From positions 1 through 40,119 of the forward strand of contig JAQGFW010000227.1 in assembly GCA_030463445.1 (NCBI GenBank): a DNA stretch of 40,119 nucleotides, read 5' to 3'. A program made the translations under genes and the position numbers. Positions 20,411 to 33,726 of this stretch are shown in pieces; position 1 is the stretch's first letter; every line of letters starts with the position of its first letter. This DNA is from Euplotes aediculatus. Lineage: Eukaryota > Ciliophora > Spirotrichea > Euplotida > Euplotidae. The notes below the pieces were generated by a model. It saw only the letters and a program-made list of their open reading frames with translations, did not search any database and was not told where the DNA came from.

Positions 20411-22829
20411 CATTCTTTTTAGTGTTATCATAAACTATCGATAGCGCTCCTTGTCCTGTTTTATTAAATAACTCAAGCGCACCTGGTTCTGCGTATTATA
20501 AAGAACACTCATAACATGTTCAGCTTCTTTATTTTTTTATAAAAACCTGATAATTCCTTATTATCAAGTAATCAAAATACTTATTTATTAGTTGTAATTT
20601 TTTTACTTAAAAAGAGGATTAGGGGTGTGTGATTCTAAGATTTTTACACATGATACTCCCCATCCCAGACGGAATATTGAGGAGTACCATGCTTCAACAA
20701 ATAAGATATATAGATTTATAATTCTATTAAGTTTTAATAAAATTTAAATTATACCAAAAGCTAATTTTATCTCACATAAAATATATCACTATTGAATAAA
20801 AGCCACTAATACTTGTTTTTCCATTTAGAGGCTCATCATCAAATTAAAATTCATGAGTCGCGTCTAGATTTTTATTCAAGAAAACTAATCTCCAAATAGA
20901 TAAATTCACAAAATCAAGTGGAATCCTGGAGTGACTCCTGATTTTCCGCTTGATTAGCTTTCAAATAAGGAGCAAGTATATGAAGATTGTTTTCTGAGCA
21001 TCTCTAACATTCAAATTGTTGAATATTCATTATGGAGTTCATTAATTTTTGGAATCATAAGCAAGTTATTAAAATAAAAAATTTAAATAAATTTGTGAAG
21101 AAAATATATTGAATGCTTTTCAAACTGTTAATAAATTTGCTACCATGTTCAAAAATAACTACCATTTAAAATATGCTTTGAGAAAATATATATACTCAGA
21201 TAATTTAAATCTTAATAAAATATTATATATAAGAGAAAATTGAGACTAAAGAACAGAGTGGGCTCACTAAAAGATAATTTTTTATTGTTTATAATGAAAA
21301 CTTTTACTTAAAAGGGAACCAAAGTTTAAAGAAAAGTCGAAAGTTGCATAAGCGAAGCATTTTATTTTTCAAAGTTATATTTTTATTATTGAAGTAAATT
21401 TTTTACACATTAGTGTTCATGTACCATCATTTATACTTAATTGAATTTCTAAAAAATCAGCATTTCTTTCATTTGGAAGGCAATTAGATAAATAGTTTTA
21501 TTGAAATATTTAAAATATTCTTTTTCAAAGTTTAATATGAATGTATATTTTCGAAGTTCGAATAGAGAAAGATAAAATATTAATAAATTATGCACATATT
21601 AAGAAAAAATATATACTTAGATTTTTTTTACATTAATATAATTGAAATGTATAAAACAAGTACTTCTTTTTCTGTATTGACTACTCTTATCTTAATTGAA
21701 GTATTTTAATACATTTAAATAATAAAGCAGTTATTCTAATTAAATAAAGTAATCAAACAATAGCTACGTACCATTTTTTATTTAAAAAAATACAAGCTAT
21801 TTTGAAAATATTGTCAAATGTTGAAGTTTTCAGAGAAAGGAATATAATATAAGAAGTAATTGATTTTACATTCAATTTGCCATCATAGACAAACATAAAT
21901 CTTTTAATTTGTTTCCTACTTTGGATTTTGCGTTGATGGAAGGGATTCTGTATGGGCTATAGGCTGATATTAAACTAGATTATCGGTTTTTTTAATAATT
22001 TTATCTATATGATACAGTATGAGTATGCTAGTAGTTATGTAAATATGGCAAACTGAGTTTAAGCAGATTTATACGCTTGTCTAGCAGAGTATCATGAAGA
22101 ACACTATGCAAACAAAAATCCATTTATTACCACTTAATTTAAAACTAAAATGAATAGGCTAAAATAGTTAAAATATTTATAATTGAGAGTTATCAGCGCA
22201 TTATTGATGACATCTAAAATGATATTTTTACAATTTTGCTCTAGAAGATTACAAAAATAGAAAGAATATTAACGCATATTAAAAAAAAACTCATTATGCT
22301 ATTTTAAGACTTGCAATCAGCATCTTTCAGTCTAGTAGTTTTTTAAAACAGTGATACTGTTGAGTGCTCCTAGTCAAGTGAGTGAAGCATCATTTGCATG
22401 ATTTATCATCTTATTTTAGAGTATTGAGTGTTATTTTTAAAACATTCTATTATAAAATCACTCAAGAGCGAGTATTCACTTCTGCAACTTAAGATTTAGC
22501 ATCAGAGCTAATATCCTAATGCTATACCTTTCTCATAGTTTTCTAAGACTCAAGGTTATTCTAATTGAGAATATTGAAAATGTGCTCATCTAAAAAGGAC
22601 TTGAAATAATTTAGCAAATTAATTAAATTAATATCTTGAGTAATTTATCAAGTGATTCATTCCATCAACTAGCCTTCATTTGGTATTTAATTATGCAGGA
22701 ATTAGCAGATCTTGCTATTTGATAAAGTGAAAGGCTTTGAATAACAACTAAGATATGCTGATATTTATTTTAAGACCATTCATTAGTTCTTTCTGATCTC
22801 TCTTACTTCACATGTTATTACTTTCATGC
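20411..22829. other. AT-rich stretch, no secure feature
   Basis: No sustained frame was found. The Ser/Gln-like fragments read here depend on treating stops as sense. The stretch may be the body of a decayed minus-strand element that spans both flanking minus-strand fragments. Confidence 0.35.
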
Positions 22830-23045
22830 TTAATTTCGATTTATATAAATTTTTAATTTTTCTTCTTCAGAACTTCTCCTATTCTTTGATAACCTCATTA
22901 AGTTCATTCTCTTTGACTTCAGCTGTTTGCCTTTAATACTTCTCTGGTTGAAACAAACTAGAAAGCTTATGCTTGTCTGTGATAGCAAGCCAGATGTAAA
23001 ATCAACAATTCCATAGATTATATTCCCTGCTCTAAAACCCTCATG
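22830..23045 (-). pseudogene. Minus-strand open fragment, unrecognised
   Basis: A minus-strand frame of 72 codons begins HEGFRAGNIIYGIVDFTSGL, continues with KGKQLKSKRMNLMRLSKNRR and closes at UAA at its low-coordinate end. It has no internal stop and no UGA. Like the fragment at 20228-20410 it runs against the host exons, so I take it as part of a decayed element in the intron between 18448 and 23632. No family is recognised. Confidence 0.45.
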
Positions 23046-23631
23046 CCACTAAATACAAATATGAATTAAAGCTAAAATAATTAATTTCAGTTACAATCAA
23101 ATGCTTAATCAATCAACCTGAATTCTAATTAAGCTATTCTGACTTATAAAGTTTAAAATAAAAAAAGTCAAAATTTCCGGCCATCCAAGCTAAAATTTGA
23201 AATTCATTTAAATTCGAGGTTGTTAGTTCAATACTAAATGGAATTCTGGGTAACTTATTTTATTTCATATTTTCATTTGGATGTAGTTGTGTATTAAATT
23301 GATAAAATATATTAAAGGATCTTAAGTGCTTTTACACTGAAAATATTTACGAATTTATAAATGATCATTTCAGTTTTATTAGTGATCTATAGAATCAGGT
23401 TCATAGAATCATTAGTATACCTTTCACTCTGTAATGTCTTCACCTTATTATTTTGATTGAATATTAATTTTACAACTTTATTTTGAATTTATAAATTGAA
23501 TTCAGAAAGTAATAATCATAATTTATTGTTAGATTTACAATTAATTAAATAATTGTTATATCATTTGCCTCAGCTAAATTGACGATAGAATCTAGTATAA
23601 ATGAATATATTGATAATATTTTATATTATAG

Positions 23632-24351
23632 ACTCATGATGCAATCAATTGGAGTTATCAATTTGATAAAGAAAAACTTATAAAGTATTTATTAGACAAA
23701 AAGAATGGAGAGGTTATTGCAAGCGCATATGATCATATATCTGATTCAAAGTTGATTTTAAAGAGACTAGAAAACTTCACAGATCTTGCTAGTAATAGTT
23801 TTATTAATTAACAATATTTTAGATTATGAAATATTACAAAGAAAAGGTAAAAAGTCAATAGAGAATTATATTGAAGAATATAGTAAATTTGACACATAGA
23901 TTTGAATATGCTCGGTTTTACTTTTTTAATATGTGTATGATTAACTATATTTTTAATATTTTCTATAATGATTAGATATTAAACATTGAAATATTTTTAG
24001 AAGATAAAAACAAATGATATCAAGGTGAATGAACTTGCAACCAGCATAATTGAATTTGACATTTACTTTTTAATTATCCTTATATTGATGCCAGAATATT
24101 TGAAGAAGATTTATGATTTTGCGGGTCAGATGATGAATATGAAGGGAGCTACACTATCAATAATGAAAAGTAATATATTTTATTTATTAATTAAAGTTTC
24201 TTTTTGCATAAATATAAACTATAAAAATCTGATCAATTTATGGCATGATTGTCTTGATCAATAGTACTAGATTTCTTTAGAATCTGACTCAGTGGGGCAC
24301 ACTCCTTTACTACAATATATCATCAATTAGATTCAAGAGAGATTCATTGCT
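23632..24351 (+). CDS. Exons including a cysteine-rich CxC module
   Basis: The exons 23632-23791, 23823-23882 and 24001-24169 join in phase across introns of 31 and 118 nt. A provisional fourth exon lies at about 24281-24351. The first two read DAINWSYQFDKEKLIKYLL, ASAYDHISDSKLILKRLENF and KSIENYIEEY. The third is cysteine-rich, with ECTC, NCIC and LCFCG motifs, the last followed by the acidic SDDEYEG. Five of its cysteines are UGA and three are UGC, which is strong support for UGA as Cys. The spacing suggests zinc binding. A tail such as CFCGSDDE recalls the end of UBR-type zinc fingers (CDCGD), but the rest does not align, so this is only a suggestion. Competing frames through the third exon lack the Cys pattern or break phase. 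Confidence 0.75.
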
Positions 24352-24832
24352 AAATTATTATATCATCAGCGTTTAGCTTATAGTAGGCTTCTTGAAAATT
24401 TGTCTTATTTTCTTCTGCCAAGCTTCGGCATCCTAAATAAACTTGACATTATTCGAAACAAATCAAAGCAAACTCCGACGATTTTTATCGCCATATGCTT
24501 GAAGTTGATTAAAATTTAATACAAACCTAATTGGCAAGCTTTTCTAAAATGATATTCTCAAATTTCTATTATTATTGAGTTAGCAATAAAATACGATATC
24601 CTTACATGCTTTAAATCCTTTGTCACGAAATAAATAATAATTTATATTTTTAAGTTCACAACAGCTTTCAAAACTGTTAGTTAGATTTAACGATATATTA
24701 AGTTGATAACCATTGGATTTTATAGATACGGATTTTTAAAGCACAAATATAGAATTGTAACAGCCTTTAGATTTTATTCACAGTATCTAAATCGCAGGAA
24801 TCCAAAAGTAAATAAATTCACTAATTGTTTAG
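24352..24832. other. Spacer between exon groups
   Basis: No exon was placed here. The next secure exon (24833) starts in phase 0. The sequence is mixed AT-rich with no repeats noted, and it is probably an intron of about 480 nt, possibly with small exons I missed. Confidence 0.4.
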
Positions 24833-25413
24833 AAAATAAAAGTTAATATCACTGCAACAAAAGATAACTTAGCAAAAGTCTGCAAACGTATTAATAAGCT
24901 GGTTAAGAATGCTGATAGATTGCAGAATCAACTTGCAGTAGTCATTAAGGTAGGATTAACAAGAAAATAAGCTTGATTTGTATATAGGGACAAAAGGAAA
25001 AAGAAATTGTAATATTATAACTGCTATTGTTTAGATACTCGATGATTTAGTTGCAAAATTTGTTCAAAAATGGGTCAAAGATACAAAAGATTGAAAGTAA
25101 GAACTTTTTTAGTATTCATAGGAATTTTGAAAATTTGTCATTCAGAGTCAAAAATGAAAGGTATTTATGAACTAAAAATATTTTAGTTATTATTTATAAA
25201 ATAAATTATTACGAGTAAATTACTCTAATTTATTTAATTGACGACTATATAGCTTCGAGTTCAATTCAGCTTGGATAATTCCTATTCTCGGAATTTTCGA
25301 ACTTCTTTACGAAATTGGAAAACAAACAAGTATGCAATTATATTGTCATACAATTTATAGATGAAAATGAAGATGATAATATATTGTTCGACAAGATCTG
25401 GCTTCAGAGTTTT
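24833..25413 (+). CDS. Six tightly spaced exons, helical segment
   Basis: The exons 24833-24949, 24988-25008, 25035-25096, 25122-25160, 25253-25329 and 25361-25413 join in phase with introns of 38, 26, 25, 92 and 31 nt. They give 123 codons with one UGA and no UAA or UAG. Readable pieces include TATKDNLAKVCKRINKLVKN, ADRLQNQLAVVIK, ILDDLVAKFVQKWVKDTKD, SAWIIPILGIFELLYEIGKQ and NEDDNILFDKIWLQSF. This cluster is the clearest example of the mini-intron style. Ignoring the 31-nt intron at 25330-25360 would give a longer frame containing a UAA. The helix-rich pattern fits a scaffold or repeat protein, but no family is recognised. Confidence 0.85.
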
Positions 25414-28384
25414 GTAAGCAACTTAACAATTAGGATTAAAATTACAATTTATTAAACTTTTATTTTCTAATAATTTAAAAAATGTTAATAAATATGCATT
25501 AGTTTTGAAATTAATTATATTTTGAATATTATTTATAAAATTAAAGATAAAATAAGATCTAATGTTATGAATTACATCTCAATTAAATAATCAAAACTAA
25601 CCTTTATAGAAATATATATTTATACTTTTAAATTTATAATTTAAAATTAATTATTTGTATATTTTCAGCTTTATTCTAATACTTACCCATATTATTAATA
25701 CTAAAAAAATTAGTATTTTCAAATTATTAGCTGAGTTTTTTATTCAGAATTGATTCATAATCATAAATTGATTTTTTAATGTTCAAAAAACTTAAGAAAA
25801 TAAAATGATCATTTAACAAATTCAAGAGAGATAGATATATCGTTTTATAGAGACTCAATTCTTTTAAATAAAACCTTATAATTTTTGCAAATAAAATTAT
25901 TAAAATAATATAAAAAGTATTTTTCATGATTGTTCCCAGCTTTAATCCGAGGGTTTAACTTACTGATAACAACTATAATCGACTAGATATGCTAATTATT
26001 GAAATTAACTCAAACTTTTTGAGAGAAAAAAAGAGCATGAGCTAAAAGATAATATAAATGCTGGAGTTACAAAAATTTCTACCAATACAAAAATAAATAA
26101 AAAATTATTCACATTCTTAAATGAATTGTCCAAACTAAAAAATAGCAGTTATTGATATTATTTGAGCTTTTAATTTTATATGATTAAGACAATCATTCTC
26201 GATTAATGAAGACTTCGTTATTAGGAACATTTATCATAATACATCAAGCTCATTAAAATTCTAAATCCTTAAATCTTTTCTTGATAACCTTAAATAATTT
26301 ATTTTAATAAGTTTAATTAGACTCATAAGCAATAAATTCATGTAATATAAAATAAAATTGTATAGAAATTAAGTATATATTTGAATATTCACAATTCGGA
26401 CTTCCAGATACAAGTGTATCTAAAAAAGCTATATGTATTACTACCTATTGCTGTTACATGTCTTCCTTCAACAGTTACACTCATAACTGAAATTCCAAAT
26501 TTCAAAATACTCATTACAAATTTACATATTTCTTACCATTTTGTATCATTCAAATCTTGCAATATTATAAGTTGAGAAAAATTAAAAAGTGAAGTTTTTT
26601 CTATTTATCACAATCAAAATGAAAGTCCTAAAATTTGCTTCCAATTTTAGATTCATAGTAATTTGATCTAAAAAATAAGAGTACTAATCAAGAATGAATT
26701 TAAACTTTAATGTAGTTTGAATTCAATCTATTTTATTATAAATAATTGGAGAGGATTACTTGATATTGTTTTCCTCTCAAACTAACTTCAATTTGCAATT
26801 TAAATCCACTTAAATTTTTAGACTAAAAAGAAAACATGTATGTTGGATAATAAAATTTTGACTGAATCTTAGTTTTAGGAAATTACTAAAAGTTTTTTTT
26901 TACAATAAATACTTTTAATAATGAGTACTCTTTATTCTAGATTAAATTAACATATAAAAGTATATTTGAGTTCCTTTAAATTTTATATAAATTTTATTTT
27001 TTTTAATTAGTTTGATAAATAATATTTTCTTTTTATTTAAAAATATCTTTCTCGCATAGTTATGATAACTCACTTGAAACTCTTTAATTTTATTGAATAT
27101 TTTAAAGTATGGAGAAACTAAATAAAAATATTTCAAATAAATAATGGAACTCATCTTCAAATATTTTCTTACTAATAATACTGAATTATATGTTTTATAC
27201 ACTATTTAGCAAAACTTTGTACTTGTAATTGCAAATATGAATAATAACAAACTACTTTTTTCTTCTTTGAGTAATCTAGCTATTTGATTTTTTATCACAG
27301 AATTTATTCTAATGCAAAATTTTCATCATGATTTAAATATACAAACATTATTTGTAAAATGTATCAATTTATAAAGCATTGTCAAAATTTAGAATGTATT
27401 TTCTAAGTTATTTAAATATTGGAAATAGAGTTGTTGACAAATAAAACTCTTGCTTTAAATATAAGAAAGAGTAAGATTTTCAAAAAAACAAAAGAACCCT
27501 TGCTTAGACAATAGAATAAAACTAAAACTATCGTGAGATCTGCCTATAAATTTTGATTTTTATTATTTGCAGTAAAAAGGAGTTTCAGTTGGGCAAAAAT
27601 TTTCATATGTTTTAATCAAGAAAGGAAATATTTTTATTTAGCAATATCCAATGTCAATATATTTCATTTGTGCAACACAATAAATGATATTTGGTGATAA
27701 ATGTAGTACGAATATTAACTTCTAAAAGCATTTAATTATTAAGCAAGTCAAAAAATTAATTGTATATCAATAATTGTGTAATCTTCTTTAATAAAAGAAT
27801 ATAATCAGTTAACTTTTAGTTCATTTATGGTTATAATTTACCTTAGATTTAATGAATCCCTCTTGATACAATTTAACTCATTTCCCCTTATCTTTTAATA
27901 AGAAATCTTCTATCTTTTTTGCTTGCATATTTTGCTTTGAAATCTTTAACTAGAGTTGCTAATCTTCTCCTGTGCAAGCTCAAGCAATCTCTATCTGCCT
28001 CTTTTAGATATTATTATTTTTTCTTTTAGATTCTCAATAAGAAAATGTGTTCCTCCTCTGGAAACCGAGACATTCTTTGAGTTTGCAGGCATTTTGGCAA
28101 ACTGAAGAAGAGCAGAAATAAATAATTCTTATTTGAGATTCGTTTCTTTTCTCTTTCACATAATGGGTTGGTGATAAACTATTTAAATCTATCAATTAGT
28201 AAAGTATTTTCTACATTGCCTGTCAATTATTTTTAAGGATCTGTATTTTTTCAAACTCTGATATGAATGACTTTATATTTATATTATTGAATACAAATCA
28301 AACTATCATTTCACTCTCAAGTTATCTATATGCTGCACTTTTGCAATAATAGTATCCTTACAAAACAAATATTTCTTTTTTATC
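25414..28384. other. Long AT-rich stretch, no secure host exon
   Basis: No phased exon series was seen on the + strand. From about 27.8 kb the + strand is T-rich, so the right part may be the body of the minus-strand Tc1-type element whose N-terminus lies at 28385-28830. I could not find the catalytic Asp/Glu motifs there. Confidence 0.4.
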
Positions 28385-28830
28385 AGAGCAAGTGGCCTTT
28401 TAATGCTTTTAATTTGCGTCTGTTAGTGGAGGTAAGCGCAGTCCATCTTCCGCTGTGAGCACGATGTAATCATCCTTTTGCTTTTAGCTCTAATTTCAAC
28501 TTGCTGAATGGTAAGTAGTATTGATCTCATTATCTGCTGACATTTGTAAACTTTGTTTAGTTTACATTCTTTCATGATAGCCTATTTATAACTAAAATGT
28601 TGCCTGTTCTTAAAAGTTGCTTGGTTGAGCTGAGTGATTCGAAAAACATTAATGTGAATTGTTTCTGTATTATTTGTTTGCTGTCTGTTATATTGATATA
28701 CCGATATTTGAGCTACTTTTTTCGTCAATAATAATTCTTCTGTATTTTGAATAAATAAATTGAATAGTCGTGATTTCTCTTCAACTATTTTGTTGAAAAT
28801 TTTTTTATCTAGGTGGGTAAGCTTGCCCAT
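28385..28830 (-). mobile_element. Probable Tc1-type transposase N-terminus, decayed
   Basis: The minus strand opens with an ATG at 28830 and reads MGKLTHLDKKIFNKIVEEKS, resembling the start of Tc1 transposases, for about 82 codons to a stop at 28582. In another frame at about 28490-28385 it gives AHSGRWTALTSTNRRKLKAL, which resembles the second helix-turn-helix of that family (SGRP, then LT, then basic residues). The frame change between the two parts indicates decay. No catalytic core was recognised downstream. The orientation is opposite to the Tc1 copy at 17.4 kb. The resemblance is to family-level patterns read by eye, so confidence is moderate. Confidence 0.5.
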
Positions 28831-29749
28831 TTTAATTCTTTATTTAAAGATTTAAAAGATCCTTATGATTTAGTAACGGAATATCAAGAGATCGTTTCTG
28901 TGATTTAATTCAATATCTGAGATTTTATCAGAGCCGAAAAAAGACCTGAGTAAATCATTCGGATTGTGATCTGATATACGCAATACTCTGAGTAGCTTCA
29001 TATAAGGTCCTTCGATTTAGAATCAACTCATGATATTCGCTGGTATTTTGCTAATGTCTTTCTCAAAGTTAACTAGTTTAGGATGCCATCATATCTATAT
29101 ATTGTTAAATGATATCAAGAAAAGTATCATCTCACTTCGTAATTATAAAGCGAGGTTATTAATTTCTTATTTGTGGTCATAATTATTAAAATAATTGTAA
29201 AAAATTGAGCATTTTTAGAATATTAATTAAATTATTTTTTTAATAATAGTTTAATAAAAATTTTATTATTAATCTTTAATTTTACTTTCATTACAAAACA
29301 TTGACAATAGTTATAACAGAAACCTAGTTTGCTTATCTAAATCTAGATTATTATATATATTTTTTAATACTATAAATAAAATTAATTAAATTTCTAAATG
29401 AATGTGCCTAAATTGAAAGATAATTAAAGAATCTCAATTATATTTTTGAAGATCTAAAAATAGATTTATTTATTGAACTGTTTAAATAATAAGCAAAGTT
29501 TATTATTAAATCTAAATTATTAAACTCTGCTTCTGAAATAAATTATCTAAATCTGTGAAACTATTAATATTATTCCAACTTAAATGGATTTACTTGAATA
29601 TTTCATAAGCAGTCAATATGCAAAAATATAAGAGGAATAATTAGAATAAGGGTTTGATGTATTTACAAACAATTCTTAAACTTTTAAAAAATATATCTGA
29701 TTTTATCTTAAAATGTCAAATAATATTAACATTCTAACATTTTAAATAG
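28831..29749. other. AT-rich stretch, no feature seen
   Basis: No coding frame, repeat or element motif was found. It is probably intron between the exon clusters ending at 25413 and starting at 29750, or the 5' flank of the minus-strand Tc1-type copy. Confidence 0.4.
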
Positions 29750-30076
29750 AGAGAGCAATTCAAAAAGGTAAAAAATAATTAATCATTTGGGTCTATAAGT
29801 ATACTAAAAGTAAGTATTACAGGGAATAAAGGATATACGATCTAAAATAAGAGAATTAACAGAAGAATCAAAAAATAAGCTAATTGAACACTATTTATAT
29901 ATGTTCAGAAATTATCGTGACCAAGAAGTAATATTAAAACCAGAAACAGAAATTATCAACAAAATTTATATGAATATAATAGATAAAATTAAAATTTTTA
30001 AGATTGTCAATATTAACGAAGTTTCTTCGATATTTGACAAAAATGAACTGAGTTTATTTAAATCATTGATTAAAAA
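29750..30076 (+). CDS. Two phased exons, long helical segment
   Basis: The short exon 29750-29767 (REQFKK) is followed by a 55-nt intron and exon 29823-30076, which holds 84 codons plus two bases with no UAA, UAG or UGA. It reads GIKDIRSKIRELTEESKNKL, then IEHYLYMFRNYRDQEVIL, INKIYMNIIDKIKIFKIVN and FDKNELSLFKSLIKK, and ends at GTAAG. The composition and helix periodicity match the clusters to the left. This exon by itself is one of the clearest in the window. The family is not recognised. Confidence 0.8.
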
Positions 30077-33000
30077 GTAAGTATTTTTTATTTTAATAAT
30101 TAAAATTCAAGTATTTTTTAGAAGTGAATAAATTTTCTTTATTAATTTAGTCTTTTTTATATAATGTTTCCCTCGTCTACTCCTTGTAAATCTGATAATC
30201 TATAGTCAATAACATTATCATCAATTTTAAGATTAACATTTTACTCAATTATTACTCGTATCAATAGTATTCCTCTCTTCTTTATCATTTCCTCCAAGTT
30301 ATTCAATTATATTAGATTAATTTATTAGCATTTGCTGCAAAACCAATTGCCAAATTTTTAATCAAATATATTTACTTGTGTGTTTACTCCGTTGTTATAG
30401 GTCAGACAATTTTGATGTGGTTTCTGTCGCCTAATTTAATATGTATGAATGGTTCTAATCATTATTCGAAACCAACTAAAAAAGTGCGACTCAAAATTTA
30501 ATACGTTGCCAATTTTTATTAAAATTTGACTTTTTTGAAAATAAAAATTACCTCTGTCTAGTTCCCAACGAATTTGGCAAAATATCGATCGTTTTGGGGA
30601 ATTAAACAGCGCCGAATACAGTTAAGTAGTTCTGTATTTTATTATTCAACACATTATGAATTCTATTCATAATATTCCATTTCAATAAGTAAATTATGAG
30701 AAATGAAAATTCTAACAAAGTTGTTAAGTATAATTTTACAATAGAAAAATCCGTTTTTATAATAAAAATGAGCTTGAACCTTACAGAGAATCCATGAGGT
30801 AAAATAAGAATTATGGAAGCATCAGTATTTATTTTCCGTCAGACCTATTCAAAATTCAAAGATAATATGAACTTTGGTTGGCCTTGTAATATCTTTCTCA
30901 TACAATCTCTAAAAACTTATATTTATGCTTCAAAAATAAGTTTTGTTCAATTTATCCTTTTTTAAGATAGGTTAATAAAAAAGATTCCAAAAATAATGAG
31001 AATTATTTCTGAATCAGACTTGATCTCTGCTTCTTAGTGATTAACTTAGAAAAGTAATCAATGATAGAGAATCTAGTGAATGCATTGGATCTGTTGGATT
31101 TCTTTGACAAATCCCAGAACTAGTTTTATTATATCTTATAATCAATGCGCTTTGAAAATTTTTATACAAGCCAGAGAATGTAATATACTTTGATTGCAAA
31201 CTATGCTTAGCTGTTTCTTTTCTTTTTAATTATAATTGGATGATTTTTCATAGAACAAAAAAATTTAAATTAGCACTATGAGCTTTATTCAATATTTTTT
31301 TAAATTTTTTTGGTGCATTTTTAAAGCAGAACTCTTCTTTTTTATAAAATAATATTTGTTAGTTCTTCTTTTATCTTGGCTTATAATTATTTTTAAGATA
31401 TGATTCCCACATTAATCTTATTTGCAGATTTATAAAAGTAAAATTTATTGTAGAATTTAAAATTTTAGCATATTACGATTGCCAATTAATACAGGAAATT
31501 CTTTGCATCTTTAATTTTTAGTGAGTGAAAAGGCAATACAAATCATTCATGTTTAAATCCATTAGTTCCATCTCAAATAATAGACTTCAATATATACCTT
31601 TCTAATCTACAGCGTTAGAAATGTCAATTGAATTGAGTGTTTAGTTAATTAATTCTCAACTTACTCTTCCCTCCTTCTCGTTAAGTTTAAAATTTTTATA
31701 AAGTTTATTTAAAATCTAAATATTTTAATTTCAAACTATCATAAAAATTACAACTTAAAAAATATAGTCTGGAATATATATTTTTCATTCTTTTTTATTT
31801 AAAGTGCAAGAGCTTTTATAAAACATTGAAAGTTTTTATTTCATAAAAATTTTTGATGAATTTTTTAATCAAATTTTAAAATTATTAAGTTCTTTAATTT
31901 TATTCGAAGTAAACTAGAAGATTCTTTCTCAAATTAACTACGAAAGATTCAGGATAAATAACCTAATAAAAGACATTATGCTGCTAATTCGAATTTCTTA
32001 TGATCAATACAAAATTCTTATTTTTTTTAATTATAAAAAGAACTTTGAATGCATCAACTTTAAAAAAACTTTTTATTCGGTTTTATATAATCTCTAAATT
32101 GAAATATTAGTGTCTTTAATTTAAAAATGAGGACCAATTTGATAATAGTTTAAAGATTAATGACGTTCCAAAAAAGACTGAATTATGAATATCGATATGG
32201 AAGCCAAATCTCAAAATTATTATGCGGTCATCAATTTGAATATTCAAGGTTATATTTGATTCAAATTCTATTAAATTTTTATTTTTATAGTCTCCTCAAC
32301 TTTGATTTTTATTTTCTTATAATTATTCAGTATCATAAATATACATTCCCTGAAAGATTTTTAATTTTATTACAATAAACATCATTATTTAGACTCCAAA
32401 ATGATTTTAAAAAATTGTGAATACTTGCAAAGATTAGGCGAAAAGCCAGTTAGGTTTATTTTTATAAAACAAAATTTGCAATTAAACTAGGCTCAAAATT
32501 TTAGAATGAAGTTTTGTATGAAATATTTTATTAATAAATCAACATATTTTATTTATTAAATATCGAGATTTTAATTAAAAAAATTTTAATTTTAGCCTTA
32601 AAAAGCTATTGCCTTCTTTTTTTCTCTCATAATTCATAAAAGGATTAAACAAATAGATTTACTGAAATCTTTTTCAAAATTTTTTGTTATAATAGCCTTT
32701 TGAAAAATTCATAAATAACTACTTTTCATTTTAAGATCAATATAAATTTATCTCCAAAAGGTACATAAGACTTTTTTAGCTTAATCGATGTTCATATTTT
32801 GATTCAATTTCTTTAATAAGTATATTAATTTTTTTTAATTTTTATCAAATTGAAATTTCATTATTTCAAACTATTTTAGTTGAGTTCATTTAAGAAATTT
32901 GAATTACGGATCTCCTGACACTTTGAAATCCAATCAAAGCTTAATATTTAAGTTAGATTATTTTGAGATTATTTTGTCTAATGATATATTCAAAATGAAA

Positions 33001-33108
33001 ATAAGGCTTTGATGGGATATGCGGTTGCTACTTTACACTTTTCAAAAATAGTCGATGTCGTAGTATAGAACATAATAAAACAATAGTTAAATCAGTATAA
33101 TTATCAAG
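30077..33108. other. Long AT-rich stretch, no secure feature
   Basis: Three kb without a convincing exon or element motif on either strand. The + strand is T-rich between about 30.1 and 31.7 kb, which may hide another minus-strand element, but I could read no motif. Several frames of 60-70 codons (for example 32160-32378) look incidental. Confidence 0.35.
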
Positions 33109-33450
33109 AAAGTTATTTGCTCGAATATTTATAGCAAATCTAAGAAATAAATATCATGATGCGACAATCTCTTTCTGAAAATCTGCTCTAGAAGTCATAG
33201 GTGATTTATCCAGAACGAAATTTAGACTATATTAATGACTTTTTACTTAAATTATACTTAACTTTTCAAGGTATTGTCGGAAGTTCACTCTATAATAAAT
33301 ATAGTTTTATATTTTAACATATTTCCAGAAAGAGATTGTAAGGAAATTCAAATTTGAATTTCCATTCCTAAAAAGAAGAAAGTATCATTTAAAATAAAAT
33401 TGAACTCTTTAGCTAAACTCACAAGCCAGCTCGAACATTTATCATATTAA
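33109..33450 (+). CDS. Three phased exons with basic PKKKKV motif
   Basis: The exons 33109-33200, 33226-33270 and 33329-33450 join in phase across introns of 25 and 58 nt. They read LFARIFIANLRNKYHDATIS, KSALEVI, YINDFLLKLYLTFQ, RDCKEIQICISIPKKKKV and LNSLAKLTSQLEHLSY, closing at UAA (33448-33450). UGA is used twice. PKKKKV matches the classical monopartite nuclear-import pattern. The in-frame UAA has no donor before it, so this is either a gene end or a spot where the model fails, because another phased series starts at 33727. Confidence 0.72.
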
Positions 33451-33726
33451 TTATGTGAATTTTACTAAAAATAGTTATTATGAATTTTGATATCATTAAA
33501 AAAGATTTTGCTATTCGATTTAATGTAAAAATATTAAATTTAATTTAGTATTCTTACTCTATTTTTATCATTAAAAGAATATTTTAATATATTTTTATTT
33601 ATTGAAATTTATTAAAATCGTTTTGTTTTAATTTTGCTAAAAATTATATTGATTTGATCAAAAATGAATGTAAAATAATATTTAATAGCAATTGCATAAA
33701 GACTTCATTTAAAAATATTTATTTAG

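Noticed and set aside
24025-24264. The ATG-initiated frame MNELATSIIEFDIYFLI.
   Set aside because: It overlaps the cysteine-rich exon in another frame. Phase from the upstream exon (23823-23882) fits the cysteine-rich frame without an extra intron.
25253-25413. A longer frame through these exons that requires UAA to be read as glutamine.
   Set aside because: A 31-nt GT...AG intron (25330-25360) gives a phased, stop-free solution in the Euplotes code. The all-stops-as-sense reading makes every frame open and so proves nothing for host exons.
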